Of a stretch of 64,000 nucleotides of DNA, positions 35,330-46,987 are shown one piece after another; position 1 is the first letter of the stretch; every line of letters starts with the position of its first letter. The DNA comes from Dendrolimus kikuchii (lineage: Eukaryota; Arthropoda; Insecta; Lepidoptera; Lasiocampidae). The position numbers and the translations under genes were made by a program. The stretch is taken from the NCBI GenBank assembly GCA_019925095.2, contig CM034392.1:7452887-7516886 (forward strand), written 5' to 3'. The notes beneath the pieces were generated by a model. It saw only the letters and a list, made by a program, of their open reading frames with translations, ran no database searches and was not told where the DNA came from.

Positions 35330-36300
35330 TGTAAATAACAAAAAATAAAGATAAGGTGGGGAAGTACATCCTCGTTACATATAAGTTGAACTGTGGGCTG
35401 TTATATGTGAACGAGCTAATGAAGATGAACATAGTGGTATATACAGGGGTATCGTGTCTATAACTACTAAGTTATACAGACAGTATGTAATACATAATTA
35501 GTATACAAATATAACATAATTAGTTATACAGATATAGTGTTATTGGTCCAGGGATTGAGGCATATTAGTGAAAAATACGTATGTCTCAAGTTATGGTCTT
35601 ATTTTTTAACTTAAAAAAACAAACTTTAACACAAGGAATAAGATTTCTATAGATATTGAAGTAATAACTTTGAGAATTATGGAATTAAACAATTGTTCTA
35701 CTAACATAGATCTAAGTAAGTATTGTAAATATTAATTGATGTAATATTTAAACTAAAAAACAAATCAATCAATGTGCGCGTATTATTTTTTTCACGAATA
35801 AGAAGTAAAACTTATTTACCACATGCCATATTCATTTTATTTTATATATTAAATAAGAAGATGATACGAAGTTTAATAGCCAAATAGTAAAAGCAGTGGA
35901 CACATTGTCATTTCTATGAAACCCTTCATATTTCAAGGACTGGCATGCTATAGCCGATATTATTAATGAACAAAACAATATAATATATTGTTTTGATCAT
36001 TAATAATAATAATAATGGACTAATAGCGAAGAGCTTTGACCGGCACCTTGAAAGGCTTTCGCTTGGTATCTGGTTGAAGGGTCGGATGCAGAAGGCAGCT
36101 CTGTTGGACACGGCCCGCATTGTAAGGAGATTCCTGTGTCTGGAGCCTTAACCACCGGTAGCCTGGACCCTAGGCCCCACTGCCGGCGAAGATCAGTTTT
36201 TTTTTAATATAAATAAATGTGTATATTTTATAAGAAAAATGTAAAAAGTTTGGAAAATAAAATATATATGTGTATAATAATAATATATATGCTGAATATA

Positions 36301-36381
<81 letters not shown>

Positions 36382-36758
36382 ATATTTTTATCCAACATCT
36401 CTGGCGGTAAAACTTTGTAAGAAAACGTGGCGCTTTTTATTTGTTAACATACTTTACTTCACTGCGTCAATAAAAAAGTTTCATTTCAATGACAGTAATA
36501 TACTAACCAATATAAATTTATAAATATAGCATTTCATTTTCTTCTTGATCATAATCATATTAACCATGGACAAAACGGAAATGATTAAATCTGTGATATT
36601 AACGATCAAAAACTTCTTAATTTTTGTAGTTTTATAAAGGAAGACTTCAAAACTGGGGTTATATATCCTGTAGTTATATTGTAAATAATAAATATACAGA
36701 ACTCTATTACGATATACTTATTCAATTTTGTATGAATAATAATTTTATCAACTGAAAC
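35330..36758. other. B-C intergenic region, duplicated downstream of C
   Basis: 35330-35640 aligns by eye with 40597-40930, with shared words such as 'gctaatgaagatgaacatagtgg' and 'taattagttatacagatatag'. 36010-36190 is a LINE C-terminal fragment on the plus strand (LERLSLGIWLKGRMQKAALL then TARIVRRFLCLEP, stop). 36300-36377 is a (TA)n microsatellite. No gene is otherwise visible. Confidence 0.6.
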
Positions 36759-36823
36759 GGAAAGCCAGTATTAAAAATCAGTATTTAACTTATTATTATT
36801 GGCTGAATAAAAGCATATAAAAG
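36759..36823 (+). promoter_or_regulatory. Core promoter of lectin C
   Basis: GGAAAGCCA at 36759-36767 and TATAAAAG at 36816-36823, again 57 bp apart, with the start codon at 36886. 'gaataaaagcatataaaag' is shared exactly with copies B and D. Confidence 0.72.
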
Positions 36824-36885
36824 ATGGAATTGCAACAATCAGAACATTTATTTGTATTCGAAGTTATATACAATAATATCTTGAA

Positions 36886-39800
36886 ATGAAGACATTAATA
36901 CATTTAATAATAATTATATACTCTGCAAAATATTTCGGTAAGTTGTTGTTTAAATTATACTCTTATTTTTTGTAATTTTCTTGTATCCTATTTTTCAAAT
37001 TAATATTTAATTACAAAATAATTAAAATATTAAATAATTGTGTTAAGCGAATAATTATAACATATTATTATGTATCACCTCAAGACTAAGTGCGTGGCAA
37101 CATGCTATCATATTAGAAGTGACCACATTTTAGTCAATTTGAGATCTAAGTTGTTGATTTAATTTAATTAATAAAATTATTGGAATGTTTGATCTAACAA
37201 CATTAATAAAATTATTAAAATATTTAATTTAATAGCATTAATAAAATTAATAAAAGGGTGAGAAAAAAGTTCTTGACACGACCGAATCCTCCTTGGATCT
37301 TAGTGTTTGCGTCATATTGTGGTTATGCACGTGACCCTGGCTCGTACCGAAAATGATTAATTTTCAAGTCTCTTATGAAAATATGTTAGTTTATCATGGT
37401 ATAAAAGTCCTCTTCAAAAGATTTGCGTTCTTATTTATATTGACCTAGAGCAAGTTTGAAGGCTTCTTTAAGAACCACGAAAGAGGTTAAATTGAAAAAT
37501 AAAAAAAGTATATGAATAAATCCGTAGGTTGATTAATAAAATTTTAAGCATTGTTCAATATTTTGAAAAATCACCAAATTTTATATAATAAATAATTGGT
37601 AAACAAGTTCTCTAACATAACATTAAATTATAAACTAAACTAAACAATAAATTTTATTGAATTTTTCTTTATAATTTTTTCTCTTCATTATTTTCTAGGT
37701 TGAAAATGATATAGAGTTTGGATATTTCAAATCGATGTTTTGATTTTCAAAGCTTGCTCAAAGTTATTTTAATTTTTTAAAGAATTGGTACTACCTGATT
37801 TAACGAAATATCAATTATTTTTAGTCTTGAGTATGACAACTTTAATTAAATAAATTAAAGTAATTTGATATTTTACACACACTAAGAGGTTTTTCAAAAA
37901 TATCTAAAGTATTTACCATATTTTGAAAGTAAAAAACAATTACTCAAAACAGTGACAAGTAAAAAATGTTTCTTTGACGATTTTGGAAAATTTTAGTCTT
38001 GAGCGATCTTCAAATTGTTTTTCGTTGAGCTGCTTTTGAGAGACGTCTTGTAAAACATGATGGATTAGTATATTTTCACAAGCGACGCGAATAGTATTTG
38101 TTTATTTTTGGCCACCTTAATTTGCAATTAAATATAAATAAAAGGGATGTATTAAACCATTCTCATATTATTATAATTATTCAAATGAATACTGTAACAA
38201 ATTTCATGAAAGTCTGTTTATAACTTAATATCACTAATAAATTCGCTTTGATATTTGTGTAGTACTAACTGTAACCCGTATCTTTATCCGTTTTTGTTTC
38301 GAAAATTTCTAAGGATCTAAAATACAACTGTTTCAGAATGCAGGGAGTTTCGATTTGACTACAGATATTACGAAGAAGCAGACGGTTACTTAAAGTACAA
38401 CGCAATTCCTGCCTCATGGCACGATGCTAGACTTCGATGCCTCTATGAAGGTAAATATTGTTATTAGTTTGCGGGACTCGAATTAAAATGCCGTTAGATT
38501 TATTATATAGTTTATTAGAACTATACAAACACGTATAACACAGGTAGAAATATAACCGAACGCAACAAATCCAAACGTAATGCAGAAGGTCGTAATTCAA
38601 TAAAACGCGCAAAGTCCGTAACTATTAGATTCCCGAATGTACATACGTCACGCCTAGATCGTAGTTGTAGCTCAACTGGACCCCTCTATCAATCGGGCCA
38701 TCGTTTTATAATTCACAAATTTCCTAGAATTATCTTGTACTTATAAATCCGCAACACATAGCTGATGATGCTCCTGAGCGACCGTAAACGAGTACAATAG
38801 GACAATGGCCTGTTCTCCACAATAACTAGAAACGTATGCCAATAAACAAGTGAACAAAAGAAGACGATCATAAAAGGAATACACTTAGTTCAAATACCGA
38901 CAGGTAATAAAATGTGCTTTTATTACCTGTCGGTAATAAAAGCACACTAGCTACCTATTACAGATCTGTGCGTGGAATTTGTCTTTCTCGACCTAGTGTA
39001 CGTTGTAACAATATCAAGAAAGCGAATCTATACCTAGTGAAAGGTTCGAATATACAATCCCTATATTATAAACCTTATAGGTAAAATTATTCTTGAATAG
39101 ATAATTAAACCAGTTCAAACACATTGTAGTCCGCATAAGTTAATAATTTGTCAATAGTAAGAAGCGAGTGATAATATACATTGTTTAATCTTATATCATA
39201 CTCTGAGTAAACAACTAAATGCATGCTATTATTATTTGTACTAATTCAGGTGCGGAGCTAGCTTCTCCAATAAACCCTAAAATTCTGAAAGTTCTGAAGG
39301 AAATTCAGCCACAGGGCAAAGGGTCAGGTGCAGCGCTATGGACAGGAGTACACGCCACCTTCTCGAAGGGAGATTATTTTTCAATTAGAGGTTTGTCAAA
39401 ATTTACATTTCGACTTTAACTTTCGAACTCATATACAAATTGAGGTAACTTTGAAAAGGATGTTCTTTGTCTCTGAAGTAGAATCAATATTATCAATTGT
39501 AATATTAATTAGACTGCGTTGCTAATCTAGTTATCATATATACTAACTAATAAAATATTGAGATTACTGTGAAACTAAACAATAATAAAATTATCGATAG
39601 ATGTGAAATTGAATTCACTGAAGAATACTTAGTAAATGTACAAGTCAATGTGACTTTTAACAATCTTTTTCCCAATCACAGGGGTTCCGTTAGCCAGAAT
39701 GCCAATAACTTGGTCATTAAACGAGCCTGACAACTTTCAAAATTGTGAGGATTGTTTGATTTTGATGTCAAATGGAACAGTGGCTGACGTGTCTTGCCAT

Positions 39801-40596
39801 GATACTTACCCTTATACTTGCTTCAAAAAGAAGACAAGTGTAGTAACTGGTTGTGGAACAATTGATCCTGGTGAGTCATTTGTGAATGTCTCTACAAAGG
39901 AGTGATAATATTAGTTTAGTTTAACAACATTGAACTTTACCTCAAATTTAAATTCAGATCATCTTAATTCTTGAATAAAAGGCAATATATTTCCTAATTC
40001 ACGAAAGTAAGTTTTTTCTGTACTAAGCTCTTCTCGTCTAACAGAATACACTCTGGACGTAAGAACTGGAAGCTGTTACAAATTCCACAAGGGAGGACTT
40101 ATTTGGAGTCGAGCTTTTATGACATGTGCAGCAGAAGGTGGTCATTTAGCCGTCATCGACACGGTTGGAGAACAACTAGTTCTCAAGGACGTATTTGCAA
40201 AATATCCCCAAAATACACTATTTAACACTAAGTATCGTGATAGCGCACACGTTGGTTTTAGTGATTGGGGTGAAATAGGCACATGGACGACTATTCACGG
40301 TTAGTTGACTGACTTAATAAAATTATATTTAAGTACAAACGATGTACAAATAATGGTTTTTTTGTTACGGGTTGAATTCATTAGATACTTTTCTTATAGG
40401 TGATAGACTTGAAGACTTGATTGCAGCATCGAAAGGAGGCTGGATCGCCGGACAACCTGATAACTACACTCTGGGTGGCGTAGGCGAGAATTGTGGAAGT
40501 ATAAACCGAGCCGGTCTTTATGATGATATATGGTGTAATGTACCCACCGCATTCATCTGCGAGAAGAGCCCGGATAGTTTGCTTGAATTAGATTAA
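36886..40596 (+). CDS. Dual-CRD C-type lectin, copy C (immulectin-like)
   Basis: Exons: 36886-36937, 38337-38450, 39250-39390, 39682-39870, 40045-40299 and 40400-40596. All introns are phase 1 GT-AG, giving 315 aa. Signal peptide MKTLIHLIIIIYSAKYFG. CRD1 (about residues 18-165) has WHDARLRC, LWTGVHATFSKGDYFS, EPD at 117-119, NCEDC, NGT sequon and DVSC. CRD2 (about 170-310) has GSCYKFH, WSRAFMTC, GGHLAVID, GTWTTIHG, QPD at 269-271, GENCGS, GLYDDIWC and FICEKSPDSLLELD. All expected CRD2 motifs are present, so this is a good reference copy. Likely secreted; glycan recognition in immunity is inferred from the immulectin family. A solo LTR sits 8 bp after exon 2, and the GTAAAT donor remains intact. 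AATAAA at 40611-40616. Confidence 0.95.
38459..39010 (+). mobile_element. Solo LTR, copy 3, in intron 2 of lectin C
   Basis: Runs from TGTTATTAGTTTGCGGG to CGTTGTAACA, flanked by ATAT at 38455-38458 and 39011-39014. It is about 552 bp, the longest of the three, because of a direct/inverted/direct rearrangement at 38895-38946. No internal retrotransposon region remains. Confidence 0.75.
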
Positions 40597-41948
40597 TGTA
40601 AATAACACAAAATAAATATATTATGAATAATTAAGTTGGACTGTGGGGTGAGGCAGGAGGTTTGACTTCGCGCAAGCTATTATATATGAACAAACTAATG
40701 AAGATGAACAAAGTGGTATATACGTACATAGGTTACGTGTCTATAAATAATTAGTTATACAGACAGTATATATTACATAATTTAGTATATAATATACCTA
40801 ACATAATTAGTTATACACATATAGTTTTTTCAGACCAGGCCTTGAGGTATATTTGTGAAAAATACATATGTTTCAAATGATGGTCTTCTTTTTTTACCTT
40901 TAAAAAAGCGAGTTTTTACCACAAAGAATAAGAATTTTATAGATATTGCAGTAAAGACTGAACATTATAGAATTAAGTGATTGCTTTTGTGTTATATTGT
41001 AGCTATTCCACTAACATATATCTAATTATTGTAAATAATAAATAGATGTAACGTCTTATAATTAAATTAATAGTTGTTATTAAAAATTTAATAAATAAAT
41101 AAATTAGTGTTCATGTATTTTTGTTCACGAGTAAGTGAAACTTCTTTATGACATATAGCATTTATTTTATCCTATATATTTTATGTATTAAATAAGTAAC
41201 TGAAATGAGATTTAATAGCCAAATTAGTTCAAGAATTGGCATGCTTGGGGCGATTCTATTAATGATTAAAACAGTATATATAGTATATAATACTTCTATC
41301 AAGCATTTTCTAGAAGTTATACTACACTGTGTATCTACTAATATTGTTTATACTTATGCAGCTCTAGTGGTAAGACGTTGAAAGAAAACGTAAGGCTTTT
41401 TATTTTTATACCATGCTTTTCTTCGCTGCGTCAATAAATAAAAATAGTATATGACATTGATATTAAATTAAATTATTTGACTTCATTATCTTTTGACATA
41501 AAACAAACCTCTAATTTAAGTAAATTTTTGATAGTAACGTCAATAATATTTTAATTATATCTTATATAAGATAATGTAATTAATATTTGCACACCCTATG
41601 GGTAATGACATGTGGACTCATATAATATAATTTAAGACCTGTATACATTTTATGTACCATGTCATATGGAAATAAATGTAATTTAATTTCATATACTAAC
41701 CAATATAAATTTATAATATTATAGAATTTTATTTTCTTCTTAATCACAATTATATTAACCACGGAAAATGATTAAATCTGTGATATTAACGGACAAATTT
41801 TTTTTCACTCATTTCTGTTTTTATATAAGAAGATTTCAAAACTAATTTTTATATATTGGGGAGTTATATAGTAAATAATAAACATACAGAACTCTATTAC
41901 GGTACATGAATTCAATTTTGTATGAATAATAATTTAAACAATTGAAGA
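40597..41948. other. C-D intergenic region, paralogous to B-C intergenic
   Basis: Aligns with the 3' flank of B at its left end and with the promoter approach of C at its right end ('agtaaataataaacatacagaactctattac'). It lacks the LINE fragment and long TA run found in the B-C spacer. No gene seen. Confidence 0.6.
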
Positions 41949-42013
41949 GGAAAGCCAGTATTAAAAAACAGTAATTAATTTATTCTTATTGGATGAATAA
42001 AAGCATATAAAAG
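41949..42013 (+). promoter_or_regulatory. Core promoter of lectin D
   Basis: GGAAAGCCA at 41949-41957 and TATAAAAG at 42006-42013 (57 bp apart), with the start codon at 42078. It is almost identical to the lectin C promoter. Confidence 0.72.
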
Positions 42014-42077
42014 ACGGAATTGAAACAATCAATCAGAGTATTTATTTGTATTCGAAGTTATACAATAATATCTTAAA

Positions 42078-45000
42078 ATGAAGACATTAATATATTTGAT
42101 AACAATTGTATACTCTGCAAGGTATTTTGGTAAGTTGTGTTTGAATTATAACCGTAACCTTTTGTAATTTTTTTGTATCCTAATTCTCAAATTAATATAA
42201 TTTTTTCAAATTCAAAAAACAATAATAATTATAATGTAAAATGCGTAAACGTAATATATAATATGTATATACTCAAGAGTAAGTTCCTGGAAACAAGATA
42301 ACATATTAGAAGAGACATAGTTTTAACTAATTCCAGGTGCAAGTTGTTGAACCGATAGATTTATTTAAGAGTACTACTCGTACATCTTCCTTGGAAGGAG
42401 CAGAATAAGTCTTGACAAGGCTTAATCCTCCTTGATTCTTGGTGTTTGCTTAACATAGCCGTCATGCACATGACCCTGGCTAGAACCGAAATCCTTATTA
42501 ATAATATAAATGCGAAAGTGACTTTGTCTGTCTGTCTGTTTTGTTTTCACGGAAAACTATTGATCCGATTTGGCTGAACCTCAGTATATATATATATATA
42601 TAGTTTCGATACCGAGAATGAACATAGGACACTTTTAATCCCGAAAAATGGGATAGTTTCCGGGATATAAATATATTTGTCTTTTTGTTTGTTAAGCTTT
42701 AACGGAAAAAGTATTGGACCGATTTGGCTGAAATTCGGTATATATGTAATCTACAGTTTACCCCGCGGCATGGCCGCGGGTCAAACTCTGGTTGTTTTAA
42801 TCGAGTTGATTTTGGGGTACGTCTCCTAAATCTTCTAATATATAAAAACCTCGCGTATATTTGTGGTCGAACTCCTCCGAAACGGCTGAACCGATTTTAT
42901 TGTTTTTTTTTTGTATAGTTGGTAGGTATGAGAATAGGACGTAAAGTATTTTTCACTCTTCTATGTTATTTTTATATTTATGGTAGAACAAAGTTTGCCG
43001 GGTCAGCTAGTAAGTTATATATTTTCACAAAATAAAAAAACCGCCATACAGGATGCAAATCACATATTTATACTTCATGCATCTCACATATTTAATTTAG
43101 TTAAAAAATTATAACACCATATTTCATTAAAAACTTTTTATAAATTAATATCACTAATAATTTCGCTTTGATATTTGTGTAGCTGTAACTCGTATCTTCA
43201 TCAGATTTTGTTTTGAAAATTTCTAAAATACGACTATTTCAGAATGCAGGGAGTTTCGATTTGACTACAAATTTTATGAAGAAGCAGATGGTTACTTAAA
43301 GTACAACGCAATTCCTGCCTCATGGCACGATGCTAGACTTCGATGCCTCTATGAAGGTAAATTTAAACGATCTCTACTGCATTACTATCCAGGTGGTAGG
43401 GCATTTGCCCGACTGGACGGTTACCACCTCTGGTCTAATGTATGTCGTCATAACAACCTTAAGTTGTGTTCCGGCATTAGTGACCAGGTTCCAGTTCCCC
43501 TTATGAGAGCAGCAGCGCATTTGTAACACCTTTGGTGTTACAAATATCCATAGGCGATGGTAACCGCTTTCCATCAAATGGGCTGTCTGCCTGTCTGCTG
43601 ATCGCCTGCAATAAAAAAAAATACTTCTATAATATAATACATTCGGTATTTTATGAACTCTTCTCTTATAGGTACCTACAATCTTTTTAAATGGATTATT
43701 AAACCGTTTCGTCGTAATTTATGTTTTTGCAAATCACTTACTAAAGCATCTCCCTTTTATTCCATTGATTTAAGTTTGTAACTTAGCAGAGGGTATGCAC
43801 CGCCTATATTTTTCTGACTTAGTACGCATATTGTTACAATTACCACGTGCTTATTGCCGAAGGAGAAATTAATAGGATACAGGCTATATTTGGGTTCTTA
43901 GTGCATAAAACCCGTCAATCTGCCTTGGACAAGCATGGCGGGTATATTGTTCTTCCCTCCGGAAATAGGAAGTCTAGAGCCAAACGGAGAGATAATGTTA
44001 GTTAACCAGTGTTCGCGCCGCTTAGTTTAAAATCCTGTCCTGTCAAATTATTTCCGTAACTACCCGCTTTTCCTAACCCTGTTGTCCAATCACCTTTTAC
44101 CAGCCGCCATCTTCCTTTTCATTACAACTACCCTTGTCGTACTTACCGCTGTATTGATATTGCTTGTCTTTAGGAGTCAGTCTACTGTCAATTCTCGTCG
44201 CAGTCAATCTGCTGTCGATCCTTGCACGACTACCCGCATATTTTTCCGCCACCAATTGCCTTCAAGGGCAGTTATACTGAACCTGGTGTGTAGATATAAT
44301 ATCGAGGGCCGCAAGAAAGAGACAAGCCAGAAGATTTGCTGCAAGGCTTACGACTTGGTGATCAGCACGCATGGTCAGTGCAGCACAGAGGCATGCTGGT
44401 TAATTTCCCTTCTATCCATACCAGCAATCCTACTACCGCCATTTATACGCGTGCAGTTTCTAGTACTGGCCTTTCTCGTGTCCTTGTGGAACAGGAGAAA
44501 AGGAAATCCCTTGCATGTAATATTCGAGTACGCCCTCTTTGTCTGGCAGCGGTATAACGCGAAATGCGACGTACATATGAGTATTAAAATAGCTAACGTA
44601 CAGGAGTTACTTAGCATGAAGCAGAGAGAGGGCTTGATTGAGTTTGAGCAAAAAGTTTTCGAAAGCGCCGTTAAAAGAAATAGCAGTCAATAAAGGTAAA
44701 TAGGATGAAAAAATTAGAAAGTAGAAAGTTTAGAATAAATTTGGAAAATGTAGTAAGAGAAGATAAAAATGTATTAGAATAAGAAAAGACATGTAAAGTG
44801 TAAGACAAATGTAGTGCATTGTTTTTGTTTAAAAAAGAAAGAAAGAAAGACCCTCTTTTATGACTCAAGAAAGAGAAGGAAGGCGTAAGAAATTTAAAAA
44901 AATAGTGTATATTGTAACTTACTCGTCGACAACCAGTAAGTTACAATATACACGGTACCTACCTATGATCTTTGATCATATGTAAATTATTAGTTGTACT

Positions 45001-45472
45001 CGTAATAATTTAGGCGCGGAGTTAGCCTCTCCAATAAACCCTAAAATGCTGAAAGTTCTGAAGGAGATTCGGCCGCAGGGCAAAGGGCCAAGTGCAGCGC
45101 TATGGACTGGGGTACACGCCACCTTCTCCAAGGGAGATTATTTTTCAGTTGGAGGTTTGTCAAACTTTGCATTTTATATATTAAAATTTTAGATGATAAT
45201 AATTAAATATCTTATACTAATATATAAAGCTGAAGAGTTTGTTTGTATGCTTGAACGCGCTACTCTCAGGAAGTACTGGTTTGATTTGAAAAAAATCTTT
45301 CAGTGTTAGATAGCCCATTTATCGAGGCGAGGAAGGCTATAGGCTATATATCATCACGCGAAAACCAATAGGAGTGGAGTACCAATGAAGAATGTTTTAA
45401 AATCGGGGGTTGTTTTTTAACTTACTTTTCTTTAAACTATTCCACGCGGATGAAGTCGCGGACAGAAGCATA

Positions 45473-45513
<41 letters not shown>

Positions 45514-46968
45514 GTATATGTAAATATATATATATATATATATTATACGTTTACCACTGAACTTCAGGGCAGGACAACGTCTGCTGGGCTCTCTAGTAAT
45601 ATTATATAAATAATAAGATAACCGCCAAAATAAAACGAAATATATCTATTAACTTTAATTCTCTGCCAACCAGCAATTACATCTACTTTGTGCTGATACA
45701 CTGCTTTGTTTATAGATCAATATATATTAAATTAAAGTCACTAAACGGTATTACCTAAATAAGTGACGATATATTTCAATACCGGTATTTTTTAATTCTA
45801 GGGGTTCCATTAGCGAGAATGCCAATAACTTGGTCATTAAACGAGCCGGACAACTTTCAAAATTGTGAGGATTGTCTGATCTTGATGTTAAATGGAACAG
45901 TAGCTGATGTCTCTTGCCAAGAAAGTTTCCCTTACGCTTGCTTTAAAAAGAAGACAAGTGTGGTAACCGGTTGTGGAACAATTGATCCTGGTGAATTATT
46001 TATTAATGTTTCTACAGATGACTGACATCACTATTATTTCACAACTTTGAACTCTAACTCAAATTTACTTGTAATTATAAGTCCCTTAAATTTAACTTGA
46101 GAATATCTTTACCTCAGGGTCATAGATAACATGATATTTCATAATTAACTAAAGTATTTTTTTTATGTACTACAATATAATTATCTCTTCCCTTCCAAAA
46201 CAGGATACACATTGGATGTGAGAACTGGAAGCTGTTATAAATTCCATAGGGGAGGACTTATCTGGAGTCGGGCGTTCATGACATGTGCAGCAGAAGGTGG
46301 TCATTTAGCTGTCATCGACACTGTTGGAGAAGAAATCGTACTCAGGGACATATTTGCAAAATATCCCCAAAATACACTATTTAACACTGTTTATAAAGAC
46401 AGTGCACATATCGGTTTCAGTGACTGGGGCGAAATAGGTACATGGACGACTATTCACGGTTAGTTGAATGATTTAATTTACCTTCAGTCTCTCAATCGTT
46501 TAGGCGTACACAAAGTTTACTTGATGATTTTATTTAAGTACGTCTATCAAAACAACTCATTGACTGGATGATCAGAAGATTGGTTCCTACCTCGGACAAC
46601 CTTTTGAATTATTAGCTATTGATTGCGATTACCTAGGCTCAGTATTCTACTTATAGTTTTAAAGGATTATAGTTAGAATACGACAAGTTTTCTTCATTGT
46701 ACTAGTACGTCTTTAATTAACATATTTTATATTTAATACAAGTTAAAATTTAATAGATACTGTGGTTTTAGGTGATCGACTTGAAGACATGGTTGTAGCA
46801 TCTAAAGGAGCATGGTTTTCTGGACAGCCCGATAACCTCACTTTAAATGGTGTAGGCGAGAATTGTGGAAGTATACGGCGTAACGGTCTTTACGATGACA
46901 TATGGTGTCATAAACCTACTGCATTCATCTGTGAGAAGAGCCCGGACAGTCTACTTGAATTGAACTAA
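42078..46968 (+). CDS. Dual-CRD C-type lectin, copy D (immulectin-like)
   Basis: Exons: 42078-42129, 43243-43356, 45014-45154, 45802-45990, 46204-46458 and 46772-46968. All introns are phase 1 GT-AG (the exon 4 donor is GTGAAT), giving 315 aa. Signal peptide MKTLIYLITIVYSARYFG. CRD1 has WHDARLRC, LWTGVHATFSKGDYFSVGG, EPD at 117-119, NCEDC, NGT sequon and DVSC. CRD2 has GSCYKFH, WSRAFMTC, GTWTTIHG, QPD at 269-271, GENCGS and GLYDDIWC, and ends SPDSLLELN. Closest to copy C. AATAAA at 46982-46987. Introns 1-3 are enlarged by Helitrons, a family-S repeat and an unidentified GC-richer insert. Confidence 0.94.
42500..43010 (+). mobile_element. Helitron-like elements in intron 1 of lectin D
   Basis: The left part (from about 42500) has 'ataaatgcgaaagtgacttt' followed by a repeated 'ccgatttggctga' motif. 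The right part, 42831-43010, starts TC after A and ends 'gccgggtcagctag' before T. They appear to be two adjacent elements of different subfamilies. Confidence 0.6.
43385..43622 (+). repeat. Family-S repeat in intron 2 of lectin D
   Basis: 'ccaggtggtagggcatttgc' to 'ctgatcgcctgcaataaaaaa', same orientation as the gene, starting about 30 bp after exon 2. Confidence 0.75.
43990..44953. other. Unidentified insert in intron 2 of lectin D with long open frame
   Basis: This stretch is richer in GC than the surrounding intron and has no counterpart in introns 2 of B or C. A frame of 203 codons is open at 44082-44693 but has no ATG until 44578, so only 38 residues could start from an ATG. The translated frame has two hydrophobic stretches (about residues 6-30 and 107-136) and a charged C-terminus. 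I recognise no family. A perfect 19-bp inverted repeat with an 11-bp loop (44905-44923, 44935-44953) marks the right edge. An eroded transposon is the simplest explanation. Confidence 0.4.
45210..45596 (+). mobile_element. Helitron-like element in intron 3 of lectin D
   Basis: Starts TC after A and includes 'ctgaagagtttgtttg', 'gatagcccatttatcgagg' and 'ataggctatatatcatcacg'. It ends 'ggcaggacaacgtctgctgg...ctctctag', the same terminal hairpin as the pair at 8976-10197. Interrupted by a (TA)n run at about 45469-45543. Confidence 0.65.
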
Positions 46969-46987
46969 TGTAAATAACATGAATAAA

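Noticed and set aside
44082..44693. 203-codon frame as a complete protein-coding gene
   Set aside because: No ATG in its first 165 codons, no splice acceptor agreed by a paralogue and no recognised domain; kept only as an observation.
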